Source: Pneumocystis sp. 'macacae' (lineage: Eukaryota; Ascomycota; Pneumocystomycetes; Pneumocystales; Pneumocystaceae). Taken from it: a stretch of DNA of 64,000 nucleotides. The stretch's first letter is position 1, and each line of letters starts with the position of its first letter. A program made the position numbers and the translations under genes. The stretch is from positions 1 through 64,000 of the forward strand of contig CM030731.1 in NCBI GenBank assembly GCA_018127085.1. Direction: 5' to 3'. Positions 34,692-48,475 of the stretch are shown here, piece by piece. Below the pieces are notes generated by a model. The model worked only from the letters and a program-made list of their open reading frames with translations. It was not told where the DNA came from and ran no database searches.

Positions 34692-36526
34692 TTAACTAAA
34701 GCATTTAAGATCTGATGATGTATCAATAATATTATTTTGATCAGAAACATGCATAAGGTTAGTTGAAGATACTTGCCCAAAAAGGTTTGAAAACAATTTA
34801 CTTTTTATGTTAGTTTGTATAAATAAGAAAATAGAAATACTCTATTTGCTCGTCATTCCATAAACTAATAGAATTCGGTGCCATAAAATTCTGCAATTTA
34901 TCATGTACATGATATCGTAATCTACGTCCTTTTGATGCTTTAGTATCTATATTGTTTTTTTGTTTTTTTTGTTTCAATATTGACCAACGTATTCCTCGAG
35001 TATTCCCTAATTTAGATTAAATAATCATATTAATTTTATAAATATAACCTGAGTCCACCATCCGTCTGTCAATCAAATCCAATAATAATGTTTGGTAAAA
35101 ATCAGTATCATCAAACCGCTCTTTATTTTTTGGTTCTTTTTTTTCACTTTTATCAACATGAGTTTTTTTTAGGAATTTTTCTTTATTCTTCATATTTTCT
35201 TGAATTAAATCCAAAACATTTTGATAAAATGAATTAAATTTATTCAAAGAAAAAGTAGATGCAGTTTTTACTTTATCAGACCATTTAAGTAAAATTTCAT
35301 TTTGCCATGTTAAAATCCTATATAATATAAATTATAGAATTATAATTTGTACTGTTTACTGTTTATCTAGATTTGAAATATCATTATAGAAAAAGTCAAT
35401 TGAATGATCATTAAGATAGTTTTCTTGTTTTAAACAGGGACCATCAATGTTAATTTTTTCTGCTTCGATTAATGTCTACATAAGTTAAACATATTTATCT
35501 TTTTTAGTCATTACTTTTCGTATATCCGTTAAAAAATCAATTAGTAAAATAGACTCATTTTCTGCATTTTCTATAAATGTTTTATTTTCATTTAATTCAG
35601 TAATTCTATGATTCTATCATAGATTAAATTGATTTTGAAATATGCTTTATATACTATAGTAAGAGAATTTACAGCCACAAGAGCTTTCTGTAGCCTTATA
35701 CGCGCATCAAGAAGACAGTCGTAAATTTTCTTTAAATTAGTTTATAAAATATCATCATATAGTATTATTACTAATTGTGCTTGAATATGTTTTCCTTTTT
35801 CGATCTCTATTTGATTCGTTTTTGTTATTTCTTGAATTAAATCCCTAGTAATATAAAAAAACTTATAAAGGAAAAACATTTATTTACTTCTGTTCATTTT
35901 GAATAAAGAATTTTAATTCTTCGGATCTCTTTTTTTCAGCATTATCATCAACATCATCAACAGAATCACCAGAAAATCTATCAAAATCTATATTGGAATA
36001 TTTTTCATCATCATCCATAGACAATGAACTTAAAATCTCATCATCATAAAAATCTTTATATTTATTTATTTTATTTTCTAATGTATCATAATTATCTTTA
36101 TATAAATCTTTCAAATTTGTTTTTTTCCCAAAATATTTTTTATCTTCTAGAACTATGCCATCATTTCTTATTTTGCTCTTCCTGTTAAGCAAATATAATC
36201 AACTTTGTTTTAAAATTTATTTGAATAGTACTCTACTGTTAAATAATGTTCACGACCTGTATATATATCACTGGAATCTGAAAAACTCTCCAAAGAATGA
36301 TTTTCATCAATAAAATCTTCTGGATCATGCGTTTCTATATATTTAAATATGAAAATCTCGAACATATATTTAAATTTATATACCAACAGCTGCTAAATTT
36401 TGAAAATCAATTAAATCATTTATCCAATCGTTTTTTTTGAAATTTTCTAAGAAAATTTAGGTTAAAAATCATAGAATTATTTAAGAATTATATAAAACTT
36501 TTTTTCCCAGATATATTTTTTAACAT
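34692..36526 (-). CDS. BFR2: ribosome biogenesis factor Bfr2/AATF
   Basis: Nucleolar protein of the small-subunit processome. Eleven exons: 36499-36526, 36384-36446, 36232-36334, 35888-36181, 35772-35844, 35655-35729, 35515-35613, 35360-35475, 35049-35317, 34841-35006, 34692-34800; 464 residues. N-terminal ETHDPEDF and SDIYTGREHY, then KSKIRND; an acidic middle; the AATF leader domain; DTDFYQTLLLDLI; and the C-terminal TRAUB domain with KASKGRRLRYHVHDKLQNFM and LFGQ. Each is characteristic of Bfr2/AATF. Introns are 39-52 nt. The first exon (nine codons) is the least certain part: it uses a GTTTTA donor but is the only ATG that keeps frame. Divergent from IND1, 119 bp between start codons. Confidence 0.9.
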
Positions 36527-36645
36527 TTATCCTATTTTTTGATTTTTAATTTTTTTTAAACCATGAAAGCTCGGAGAAATAATAGCAATGAAATAAGTTC
36601 AAATAGTAAAAAATTCAAAATTTTCATGGGAATATTATAATAAAC

Positions 36646-37751
36646 ATGCTCAATAGACTACAGAATATTTCAAAACAAAGATATTTTTCTTTAAATAAAT
36701 TAATATATGAAAATGCATAACATTTTTTAATAAAATTAAATAATATTGATATTTTTTAGAAAATTCAAAAAAATGAAACGTTAAAAATGCGTTACAGACT
36801 TCCAAAAAAATCCAAAATAAGTGGAATTGACAAAGTTATTGCAGTTGCATCAGCAAAAGGAGGTGTCGGAAAATCAACAATCTCGAGTATTTTATAGAAA
36901 TATATAAGATTTTTTAACTTTTAAAATATAGCAAATTTAGCTGTTGCAATGTCGCTTTCTGGAAGAAAAGTAGGTCTTTTAGATGCTGATATATTTGGCC
37001 CTTCTATACCAAAAATGTTTAATTTATTTGAAAAACCATATTTATCAGAAAGTACTTTAAATAAATTGCAAATTTCAGTTAAAAATGATAGGAAAGCATT
37101 TTATTCCCTTGAAAAATTATGGTGTTAAAATAATGTCAATGGGACTTCTTATTAACAAAGATTCACCTATAGTTTGGAGAGGATTGATGGTAATGAAGGC
37201 TTTACAGCAGTTAATATATGATGTAGACTGGGGGGCATTGGATTTATTGGTTATTGATATGCCTCCAGGAACAGGTGATACGCAACTTACAATAGCTCAA
37301 CAAATTATCCTAGATGGTATTTTTTTCATTATTAATATAATATTTTATCTAAAATTTAGGCGTGGTTATTGTTTCTACACCCCAGGATATTGCTTTAATG
37401 GATGCAATTAGAGGAATTAATATGTTTCGGAAAATGGATATTAAAGTATGTACAACACATATATATATAATATATATCAAAATGTTCCTCAAATAATAGA
37501 TTCTTGGTGTTGTTGAAAATATGAGCGTATTTGTATGTCCAAATTGTAACTATAATACACATATTTTTGGGATTGATGGACTTAAACATGTCGCAAAAAA
37601 TATGAATATTGAAGTTCTTGCTAATATCCCATTACATGAAAATATTGTACAGGATTGTGAAAAGGGTTATCCAAGTGTTATCGCCGATCCTAATAGTCCT
37701 CAATCTTTATCTTTTAGAACGCTAGCTAATGTTATCTGGGAAAAATTATAA
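36646..37751 (+). CDS. IND1: mitochondrial Fe-S assembly P-loop protein Ind1/NUBPL
   Basis: Mrp/NBP35-family ATPase that delivers 4Fe-4S clusters in mitochondria, classically to complex I. Exons 36646-36714, 36760-36886, 36932-37051, 37092-37316, 37360-37445 and 37500-37751 give 292 residues. Exon 1 encodes a typical presequence (MLNRLQNISKQRYFS). The deviant Walker A is SAKGGVGKSTIS; then DADIFGPSIPK, MSMGLLI, VWRGLMVMKALQQL, DMPPGTGDTQLT, and the cluster-binding CxxC in VFVCPNCNYNTH. Intron 1 is 45 nt and uses GC instead of GT at its donor. Intron 3 (40 nt) resolves what first looks like a frameshift near 37090. If this species keeps complex I, Ind1 fits that role. Confidence 0.92.
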
Positions 37752-37947
37752 TATGTATATTCTTTTGTATTTATGATAATATTGTACATTTTTTCTATTA
37801 ATATGTATATATATATGATTTATTTAAATTTATTTTACAAGTTATCGAAATTTAAGTCTTCAATTTAAAAATATAAATATCTTTTTAATACTTCTAATAT
37901 TATTTTTATGAAAATTTTTATTTTAAAAAGGATATTTATATTTTTCT

Positions 37948-40803
37948 ATGATTCAGGATTGCTCAATAAATGAATTATTTAAGAAAAGTATAAATAAATC
38001 TTTTTTAAAATTTATTAAATCAAAATATAAAATTTCGTATACATGTATTGTTATTAGGAAATATTCATGTTTTAAAAAAAATACGGAACAAAAAAATGTA
38101 TTTGAAAGATATGATAAATATGGAAATAAAGAATCATTTTGCAGGAAAATTCAGAAAAACAATGTATCTAAAAAACTACGACTTGGAATACGTCAAAAAA
38201 TGATTGAAAAATATTGTTTAATAAAACAAAATGAAAAAAATAATGAAAATAATTCAAATATTTTAGTAAATGGAAAAAATATTAATTCAAATATTTTAGT
38301 AAATGGAAAAAATATTAATTCAAATACTATAACTAATTTAAGCAATATTTTTAATGGTGGTTATTTAAATAATATTTCACCATGTGATCTTGTCGAAGTA
38401 AGAAAATCTGAATATGGTGTTATTGGTGTAGTAATTCAGGGTGCTATTTCAGAAAGTGATAAAGTCCATGTTCTTCTTGATAACAGGAAAGTTATTTATT
38501 CTAAACCAGGGGATATATTATTTCTAATACCATCATTTCTAAAAAATATTTCTAACAAAGAATTGTCAAAATTAAATATAGTAAACGGTTATTTGTTTTC
38601 TGATAATATTATTTCTCAAAATATAATAGAGTCTCTTCGTAATTTTAAATCAAACTCTCATTATTTTTATAAAAATTTTCTAATCAAATCAGACAATCTT
38701 TATCAACGATTACATCATCCAGACCCAGATCAACATACTTATGTTAATATTATGGATCTTTGTTCTTCGGAATATGGAATATCGAACCCTAGTTCTACAC
38801 ATTTATATGCGTTACATACTTTGTTAGCAAATGATCCTTGTCATTATGTTATGGATTCCCGCAACCATTTGTATTTAAATAAGTATGAAGTTCGTCCAAA
38901 AAATGAGGTTAAAATGATAGAAACGGTTTCTTATTGGATTCGGACCAAATCATCTGAATTTGTAGATTTTACACAAAAAATGTCAGAAATTATTAAAGTA
39001 TATCGGGAAAAAAAAGATTCTATTGCACAAAATATAATACTTTTAGAAAAATATATTTTTTCAGAAACTGATTTGCTATTTATTAAATTTATGAAACAAT
39101 ATTTTTTAGAAAAAAGACAATTCCAAAGCTCTATATACGTTCCATTTATCCCACAAATCCTTAAAGCTACTGGGATGTATAATAATATTTTTGATAGAGA
39201 TAGTGCTTTATTATTTATGCAAGAAATTGGTGTTTGGGCGCCATGGGAGAATTATGGTAGTTTTGATCGAAGTCTTTCACTTCCCGGTTTTGGTACTTCT
39301 AAAGCCATAGACACATTACTTGGAAAAATAACATATAAATCGACTTTATCATCAAACCAATTACAGAATTTTGAGCTAAAAGATAGTTTTGAAGACCTAA
39401 GATACGATTTTGGTCAACTTCCGGTATATGTAATGGATGATTTTGAAGCTACGGAGTTAGATGATGGTATTTCGATAGAAAAAAAATCAAATAATGAGAC
39501 GTGGCTACATATTCATATAGCTGACCCTGGTGCATTCATTTTACCAGATTCAGATATTTCTGATTTTGCTTCAAAATTAATTACAACGGTCTTTACTCCT
39601 GAAAAAAGATACCACATGTTACCACATTCTTTGACTTCTTCTTCTTTTTGTTTAGGTTCTCCATTAAAAAAACATTCAGTTCTTACGTTTAGTGCAAAAC
39701 TTGATAAAAATGGAGGTATTTTGGATTTTAAAATATCACCTGCATATATTTCAAACATCAAAAAATTTTCTTATGATGAAGTAGACAATAACGTTTTTGA
39801 TATTTCATTAAAAGATATATCATATTGTTTTTCGACAGAATTTCCTAATAACCCAACTATTAAATTGAATAAACGACAAATGGATCAGATAAGTTTTTTA
39901 GATAAAAAAAATTTAAGTGATATTTATAAAATTTCAACACATCGTTTGCAATATAGAATTTCAAATGGTTTTTGGCAATATTCTACAACATCCGCCAATA
40001 TTAAATTGCAATACAGAGGATCTTACTTTACCTCTATAACTAATAAACCTCAATTTTTTTGGGATTACCCGAGTATTAGAAATATTGTATTTGATTTATT
40101 AGATTCTCCAACACGAGTAATGGTGGCTGAAATGATGATTCTGGCTGGAGAAATTGCTGCTAAATTTTGTGTTGAAAAAAAATTACCTGTTCCTTTTCGA
40201 TCTCAAAGTATAATTTTAAAACATCAATATCTTAATAAATATAATAAAATACTTGAAAAGAGAAATTTTGCAACAGGAAAAGTAAGCCTTGAAGACGGAT
40301 TAGAGTTAGCTAATTACACAGGACCTACCATAGTTTCAACATCTCCAAACTCTCATTCTTCATTAGCTTTAAATCATTATGTTCAAGTAACATCACCTTT
40401 GAGGCGTTATTGTGATTTAATTACTCATTGGCAAATTCATGCATCTCTTAAAGGAAAAGAAAACAAACATCTACCATTCTCTAAGGAGTATTTAGACTCT
40501 GTTTTACCATTATGGTATTTTAAAGAAAAAACCTTGAAAAATTTTGGAAAAAGTTCAACAAAATTATGGGTTTGCTTATTATTATTAAAAATAGGTTTAG
40601 AAACTCTTTCTCCTTTCAATGCATGGATATGGTCTATACAAGACAGAAAGTTACTAGTGACTGGAATAATTAAAGAACTTGGTGTCAATTGTAAAATTAG
40701 TAATAATAGTGGATATTTTCATAATAATTTAGGAGATTTAATACAAATAAGAATTACACGAATAGATTTAGTAGATCGAGTAATTTATGCATGTCAAATA
40801 TAA
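37948..40803 (+). CDS. DSS1: mitochondrial 3'-5' exoribonuclease Dss1 (RNase II family)
   Basis: Catalytic subunit of the mitochondrial degradosome, partner of the Suv3 helicase. A single uninterrupted exon of 951 residues, which is unusual here. The N terminus is basic and hydroxylated, fitting a mitochondrial presequence. The RNB domain (about residues 495-830) has the metal-binding motif ATELDDGISIE, HIHIADPGAF, YHMLPHSLTSSSFCLG, and the late motif YVQVTSPLRRYCDL. A short S1-like end follows. A 33-bp in-frame tandem duplication lies at 38251-38316 (11 residues twice, Asn-rich), before the conserved part. Close in size to yeast Dss1 (969). Confidence 0.93.
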   Translation: MIQDCSINELFKKSINKSFLKFIKSKYKISYTCIVIRKYSCFKKNTEQKNVFERYDKYGNKESFCRKIQKNNVSKKLRLGIRQKMIEKYCLIKQNEKNNENNSNILVNGKNINSNILVNGKNINSNTITNLSNIFNGGYLNNISPCDLVEVRKSEYGVIGVVIQGAISESDKVHVLLDNRKVIYSKPGDILFLIPSFLKNISNKELSKLNIVNGYLFSDNIISQNIIESLRNFKSNSHYFYKNFLIKSDNLYQRLHHPDPDQHTYVNIMDLCSSEYGISNPSSTHLYALHTLLANDPCHYVMDSRNHLYLNKYEVRPKNEVKMIETVSYWIRTKSSEFVDFTQKMSEIIKVYREKKDSIAQNIILLEKYIFSETDLLFIKFMKQYFLEKRQFQSSIYVPFIPQILKATGMYNNIFDRDSALLFMQEIGVWAPWENYGSFDRSLSLPGFGTSKAIDTLLGKITYKSTLSSNQLQNFELKDSFEDLRYDFGQLPVYVMDDFEATELDDGISIEKKSNNETWLHIHIADPGAFILPDSDISDFASKLITTVFTPEKRYHMLPHSLTSSSFCLGSPLKKHSVLTFSAKLDKNGGILDFKISPAYISNIKKFSYDEVDNNVFDISLKDISYCFSTEFPNNPTIKLNKRQMDQISFLDKKNLSDIYKISTHRLQYRISNGFWQYSTTSANIKLQYRGSYFTSITNKPQFFWDYPSIRNIVFDLLDSPTRVMVAEMMILAGEIAAKFCVEKKLPVPFRSQSIILKHQYLNKYNKILEKRNFATGKVSLEDGLELANYTGPTIVSTSPNSHSSLALNHYVQVTSPLRRYCDLITHWQIHASLKGKENKHLPFSKEYLDSVLPLWYFKEKTLKNFGKSSTKLWVCLLLLKIGLETLSPFNAWIWSIQDRKLLVTGIIKELGVNCKISNNSGYFHNNLGDLIQIRITRIDLVDRVIYACQI
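38251..38316 (+). repeat. 33-bp in-frame tandem duplication in DSS1
   Basis: Two identical 33-base units encode the same 11 residues (NSNILVNGKNI) back to back; a third partial unit starts at 38317. It lies in the poorly conserved N-terminal region, so it may vary between isolates. Confidence 0.9.
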
Positions 40804-40899
40804 AAAATTCACGTTTATAAAAATATTTAAATTTTTAAGATAGTAGATATATAATAATTAACAGATAAATGTATAACTGTTTTGAATCACATAATATAC

Positions 40900-42776
<1,877 letters not shown>

Positions 42777-43301
42777 TGTTTTTATTCCCTAATTTTTTGA
42801 GAATTATATAATTTTCGTATTTTGCACGTTAAGGGTTATGTTTAAAATTGACAAAAGTCTAGAATGGAGGATAAAAATATAAAATATGTATATTTTGAAA
42901 TAGATACATATTTTTTCTGAAGAATATAAATATAATTTGATTTATAAGAGAAAAATGCTAATACATATATAAGAAAAAAACAAAGGGTATGATTTAAGAA
43001 ATAATGATCAAAATATAATTGTTTGATAAATGCTGTGAAAAAGAATAATATTGAAAGAGAAACCTAATAATACATGTTAAAATGACAATTTTTTACTACA
43101 GCGTATATATTTAAGACTGTTATAGTTTTATTTATGAGAATATGATGATAATAAACATAATAGGAATTAAACAAATCAAAAATGTCAATCTATGCAAAGA
43201 CTCTAATGAAGAAGATGCAAATGTTAATATTGAGTCCATAAATTATCGATGATGTATTGAAAACATGCCTAAAAAGTTATATTTAAATGGTTAAAAGTCA
43301 A
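42777..43301. other. AT-rich intergenic region
   Basis: About 525 bp between two minus-strand genes: upstream region of UGP1 and 3' flank of HMG1. No feature assigned. Confidence 0.6.
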
Positions 43302-46300
43302 TTAATTTAAACAGTTCATTGAAACAGTAGGCAACTTTGGTGTGTTTAAACAAGTAGATGTAGGTGTATTTAATGTACTACGATTATACTGCATATGACT
43401 TCTTACAAGGTGACCTATAAATGTTATTAAATAGAATAAAATAAAAGAGCTTACCAGCCGCAAGAGCAGAACAAAGACTAAGCTCACCGGCAAGAACAGC
43501 AGCAGCAACAATTCTGGCAAGCCGCTTTGCATTATCACCGGGCGATGTTGGATGAGGCCCACGAACTCCAAGTAAATCCAATAATGCACCTTGTGGCTCT
43601 AATATAGTTCCACCACCAATAGTTCCAACTTCAATTGAAGGCATTGAAACAGTTATAAGAAGATTGCCATTTGTACTGTTAATGTTAATAAATATTTTTA
43701 AAAAATATATATACTTTTTCATTAAAGTTATGCAATTTGCCGATTCTACTACCTGAGCTGGATCCTGTCCTAAAGCAATAAAAAGAGCAGCGACAATATT
43801 AGCAGCATGTGCATTGAATCCTCCAACACTTCCTGCCATAGAGCTTCCAATCAAATTCTTTGAAATATTTAATTCTACGAGATCGTCAACATTAGATTTA
43901 AGAACTGTTTTAACAATGTCTTTTAAAATTACTGCTTCCGCAATAACACTTTTTCCACGACCTTCAATCCAATTTATAGCAGCAGGTTTTTTATCAGTAC
44001 AATAGTTTCCCGAAATCGAAATTATTTTCATATCATCAAATCCTAAATCTTCTGTCATTGTTTTCAAAACATTTTCAACACCTTTTGACACCATATTCAT
44101 TCCCATAGCATCGCCTGTAGTTGTAGAAAATCTTATATATAAGTTGGTACCTGCTATGGCCGTTTTTGTACCAACAAGACGAGCAAATCTACTAGTTGAA
44201 TTAAATGCCTTTTTAATAGCCTTTTGTCCTGTTTCACTATCTAACCATAATTTTGCCATGCCAGTCCGTGAAACAGTAGGAAATGAAACACAAGGACCTC
44301 GTGTCATTTGATCTTGAACTAAAATAGTTGTAACTCCTCCACTAGCATTAATCGCTTTACATCCTCTAGAAGTACTTGCAACGAGTACACCCTCAGTTGT
44401 TGCCATTGGTAAATATAGGTTGACTCCATCAACCAATAATGGTCCGGCTACTCCAACAGGAATCGGCATATACCCAATAACATTTTCACAGCATGCACCT
44501 AAAATACGTGCATAATTATAATCTTTAAAGGGAAGTGCTGATGTCTCTAAAGTTTTCGTATGAGATTTCCGTGAAATAAATGATCTCCGAATCTTAACCG
44601 CCCTTTCTGGATCATTCAAAACTTTCTCTAATGCGTGACCTGGAACCTTAGAAATCATAGCTAAATGCACAACTTCCTCATCTGTAAGCATATGGGAAAG
44701 ACCTTGTTTTAATAATTGTTCACATTTGTCAACAGATCTTAATTCTCCGTTATTAATATTATTATCTAGATTTTTCAAATAATTAAAACTATTATCACTA
44801 TTTTCAATTTTATCAACTATATGAGATAATTTTTGAGATCCTGGCAACGTTTGAATTGGAGTAATCCATCGAGTTACATTAAATAAATATGCATTAAATA
44901 CGATACTTAAGGTCAATATAATCATGATCCATTTACTCATCACAGGGTCTGAAATACTTTTTGCCCATAACTCAAGAACCTGAAGCATAGAGTCAATATA
45001 AGAAGGGTTATTTATAGCTTTAAGAGTGAATACAGGTAATATGTTCAATAAGATCTTTTGAATTGATGAATCAATATCATTAGTTAGTTTTTTAAGAAGA
45101 TCCTGAATTTCATAAACTTCAAGAGGATTAATTTTAATTATTCTGAACTCTTGATTTGAGGATGACTTCAAATGATTAACAGTTTGAAACGGAAAAGTGC
45201 ATAAATTAAGAAAATTGATAAGAAAAAAGCAAATAGTCATTATTAATTTGAATCTGCTTATATTCAATTCTTTAACATTATGATATCCAAAAACATTGTA
45301 TATGCCAATATTAGTAGATTTTTTCCCATTTATATTACTATTTTGTTTATAAGAGTTAGTTTCTGATCTATCGTATATAGTATCATGTAATATCATGTTT
45401 TTTTCAAGAATTCGTTTAATACCAGCTCGTTGTTTAATACGGTTTATCTAAAAGATTTTAAATATAACAAAAATATTTAAAGTTCAAAATAAACCTCTAA
45501 TTTTATAGTTAAAACAGCTATATAAAATGTAAATAAAAGTAAACAATCGAATCCTAATATCCATGCCGCAACTTTGCAAAACTGATTTAAACCATCCACG
45601 CGGCTCATTGCACCTAACATCAATATCCCTATTTCAAATAAATAATCACGAACAATTATCCATCCTTTATCTTTGACAGCATTTATTACATTTTCCCTTA
45701 TGGGATTTGTATCAATATTTGGCGATGAATTCATTATAGCTCTAGTTAGTAAACTTGGTTTTTCAAATCCAACAGTAACAGCCAAAAAAGGAATTTTTTT
45801 TGATAAAAGCAATGGATTTATATGATCTCCAAAATAACTAACTATATTAAGTGCAAACAAAAAAGCAAATGTACCAGAAGTCAAAACTACCGCAGCAAGC
45901 CAGAAATCAGATCCCAAGGTTCTCATGTTAAGAAAAAGTGAAATAAATAAAAGATTCATTGACATATACCCAACCAGCAATACTACAATATCAATTATAT
46001 CAGTATCCTAATATCTTATTAAAATTAAACAATAAATGAATAAATAAATAACTTTAACATGTCTCCATATTTTTCCAAATATAGTATAAGTATTGTTACG
46101 TAACCAATAAAATAATATACTAGGACCATTTATATTTTGCTCTAAATGATGCTTCGTTCTCGAATAAATCAAATCTTCTGTTCTTATATTCTGAATACGT
46201 TGTTCTAAATCAAAAACCATCAATGGCGAAAGATCTTTTAATATAATCTTAGAAGATGTTTCATTTCCATAAAAAAGGCAATTATTAGTATTAACTTTTT

Positions 46301-46712
46301 TAAAACACATATCATGGAATAAATCTACAAACTTTTCTCGCTTGTCCGAGCGAGGATGAACGAATTGAAGAACATTTAAAACCAATGAATTTATATCACT
46401 ATTATATGACTATATTAAAAACCAATTAGCATGGCTCGATAAATTAATTTTTATAATTTAAATTATAATACTAACATCTTGATTATATTTCCAATTCCAC
46501 TCTCCATCATGAGTCTTAGTTCCTGCTAAAGCTCCTTCTATACTTCGAAAATCAACATTAAGATTACTCGTAAAAGATGTCCCGAAATCAATACCACCTT
46601 GTCTGGCAATTTCGAAGAGACGAATATACGCAGTCGTAGCAAGTAATGAAACAACAACAACAGTATGAATTGGATATCTTGATGACTGCGACGCTAATCT
46701 TGTTAAAACCAT
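43302..46712 (-). CDS. HMG1: 3-hydroxy-3-methylglutaryl-CoA reductase
   Basis: Rate-limiting ER membrane enzyme of the mevalonate/sterol pathway. Exons 46476-46712, 46053-46409, 45495-46007, 43715-45447, 43455-43675 and 43302-43414 (introns 66, 45, 47, 39 and 40 nt) give 1057 residues. The N-terminal third is a multi-span membrane domain with a sterol-sensing-like block in exon 3 (about residues 199-369). The catalytic domain has ENVIGYMPIPVGVAGPL, TTEGVLVASTSRGCKA (catalytic Glu), TDKKPAAINWIEGRGK (Lys), NIVAALFIALGQDPAQ (Asp) and GHLVRSHMQ with the catalytic His, which falls at the start of the last exon. Complete and close in size to yeast Hmg1 (1054). Confidence 0.97.
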
Positions 46713-47158
46713 TCGTATCTTATCGTGATGGTTTAAAGATTAAGCTAGGTTTTATTAAAAATCTATAATTTAATCTTTATATTAGTATTTAATAATACAA
46801 AAAGCATTTAAATACGTTAAAAAAAGGGAAATTTCCAAAATAATATTATACTTTTAAACAATAAACAATATATTTGATTTTGTTATTTTTTTATTTTTTT
46901 GAAAAACAAGCTGTCGAAACAGCACTTTATTTTTAAAATTTAATTAAAGTTTATAATTTATAAATGATTTATTTGAAATAATGATTCTTTTTATTTGTAA
47001 AAAAGTAAAATTATTATAGTACGGACAATATAGTCTGTTAAAAGCAGATTTATACAAATATAACAAAAGTCCTAGAAAAAACAATGGAATACCATAAATA
47101 AAAGAGCAGAAAGAGTACGATTTGAATAAATTATGTTATAAATGAGCAGAAGTAAGAA
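46713..47158. other. AT-rich intergenic region
   Basis: About 445 bp upstream of HMG1 and downstream of PIB1. Nothing assigned. Confidence 0.6.
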
Positions 47159-47989
47159 TTAAGATCGTAACATATGAATAGGACATCCCCCATTGCTTGT
47201 AGTCATAGAAATCCATTGTTTTATACATATCTAATAATAAATTAGAGATAAGATAGTTTTCTCATAGTATAATACCACATGATAATTACAAAGACATTCA
47301 AGACGCGCTACTTTTTCCCCAGGTTGCATTTCTTCAAAACAAATTATACATTCAGTGCCTACAAGAGAACTAGATGGAGGAAGGGTATAAGATAAAAATC
47401 GTCGTTTAAGAGTTAAATCAAATACAAAGCGATTATTTTTCAAACATTCAGCAATATGTGTTTCTCGAGCAAGTAATGTTGGTATCAATGAAAAAGATTC
47501 TAAACATACAGGACACTCTAACATATCATCGTTATTAGTTAGTGTTTGTTCAAGTATTGGCGAACAAGATTCTTCTTTTTTCCCAGATTGTTCTTCAAAT
47601 AACTGTAAAAAGCATTTATCACAAACGCGGACAAGCTTAGATTCATTATGCTTCTTGACATCTTTTATCCCATTAAATAATCCTGAAAATTCCTAAATAC
47701 ATTAATTTAGGATATAAATAAAAAAATATTTTCAAAAAAACCCAATTATTAGATGAACAACTCGAACAAACTACACATCCACATTTTCTACAATGATGCT
47801 TTCGATGAAAAAAAGAAAATGCTCTATAATAAATAATTAGCAGTCTTTTGTATTAATAATATATTTTAACAACTTTCTACAGAATGGACATAACAAAACA
47901 TCTGAATCTGGTTGCCATATTCTTGAAGTATTTGAAAACGTGTTTGATTGTTGTTCAATAATACTAGAATGGCAAAATAGTGGCGCCAT
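47159..47989 (-). CDS. PIB1: FYVE-RING ubiquitin ligase, Pib1-like
   Basis: Endosomal E3 ligase that binds PI3P through its FYVE finger. Exons 47874-47989, 47742-47823, 47279-47692 and 47159-47230 (introns 50, 49 and 48 nt) give 227 residues. The FYVE finger shows CPFC, RKHHCRKCGCVVCSSCS and later VCDKC, with the R+HHC+ core intact. The C-terminal RING starts ECIICFEEMQPGEK, has CNYH split by the last intron, then CIKQW and CP. A middle CPVCLESF segment is an extra Zn-type pair. Same order and compact size as yeast Pib1 (286). Confidence 0.9.
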
Positions 47990-48475
47990 ATAAAAAATAT
48001 AAACCAAAAAATGTCCGAATTTTTAGTATTCTTATAATAATCCTTTAAAAAATATGTTAACTTTTGATTTTTATTATATTTATAAGCTGATTATTTTATA
48101 TCTTAGTACGTAGTCGATAAAGATGCTTTAAATATAAAGCTAAAAATGAGCAAGAGTAATTTATGTATAATTATAAAATCTCTATGCTTAAAGAAATTCT
48201 ATAAATACGAAAAAGATGTTTTTTAAAATTATTTATATAAATTAAAAAAAATGTCAAGTAGTAATATAAATATGAAATAAATGCATTTCAAAAAACAATA
48301 ATTTAAAAAGAGCATAAAACAAAAACATTTAAAAAAATATACATAAAAAAATAATTAAATACTTATCAACAACTCCTTGAAAAAAACTAATATTATCTGC
48401 AATATTTTGATAATTATAGACAAATTACAAATAATAAGATATGTTTAAAACGGTCTTTATAAATGCATAAAACCA
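47990..48475. other. AT-rich intergenic region
   Basis: About 485 bp between two minus-strand genes, nearly all A/T. It holds the PIB1 upstream region. Nothing assigned. Confidence 0.6.

Noticed and set aside
37052..37091. Apparent frameshift in IND1
   Set aside because: A 40-nt GT...AG intron here joins the two frames and restores the conserved HFIPLKNYG segment.
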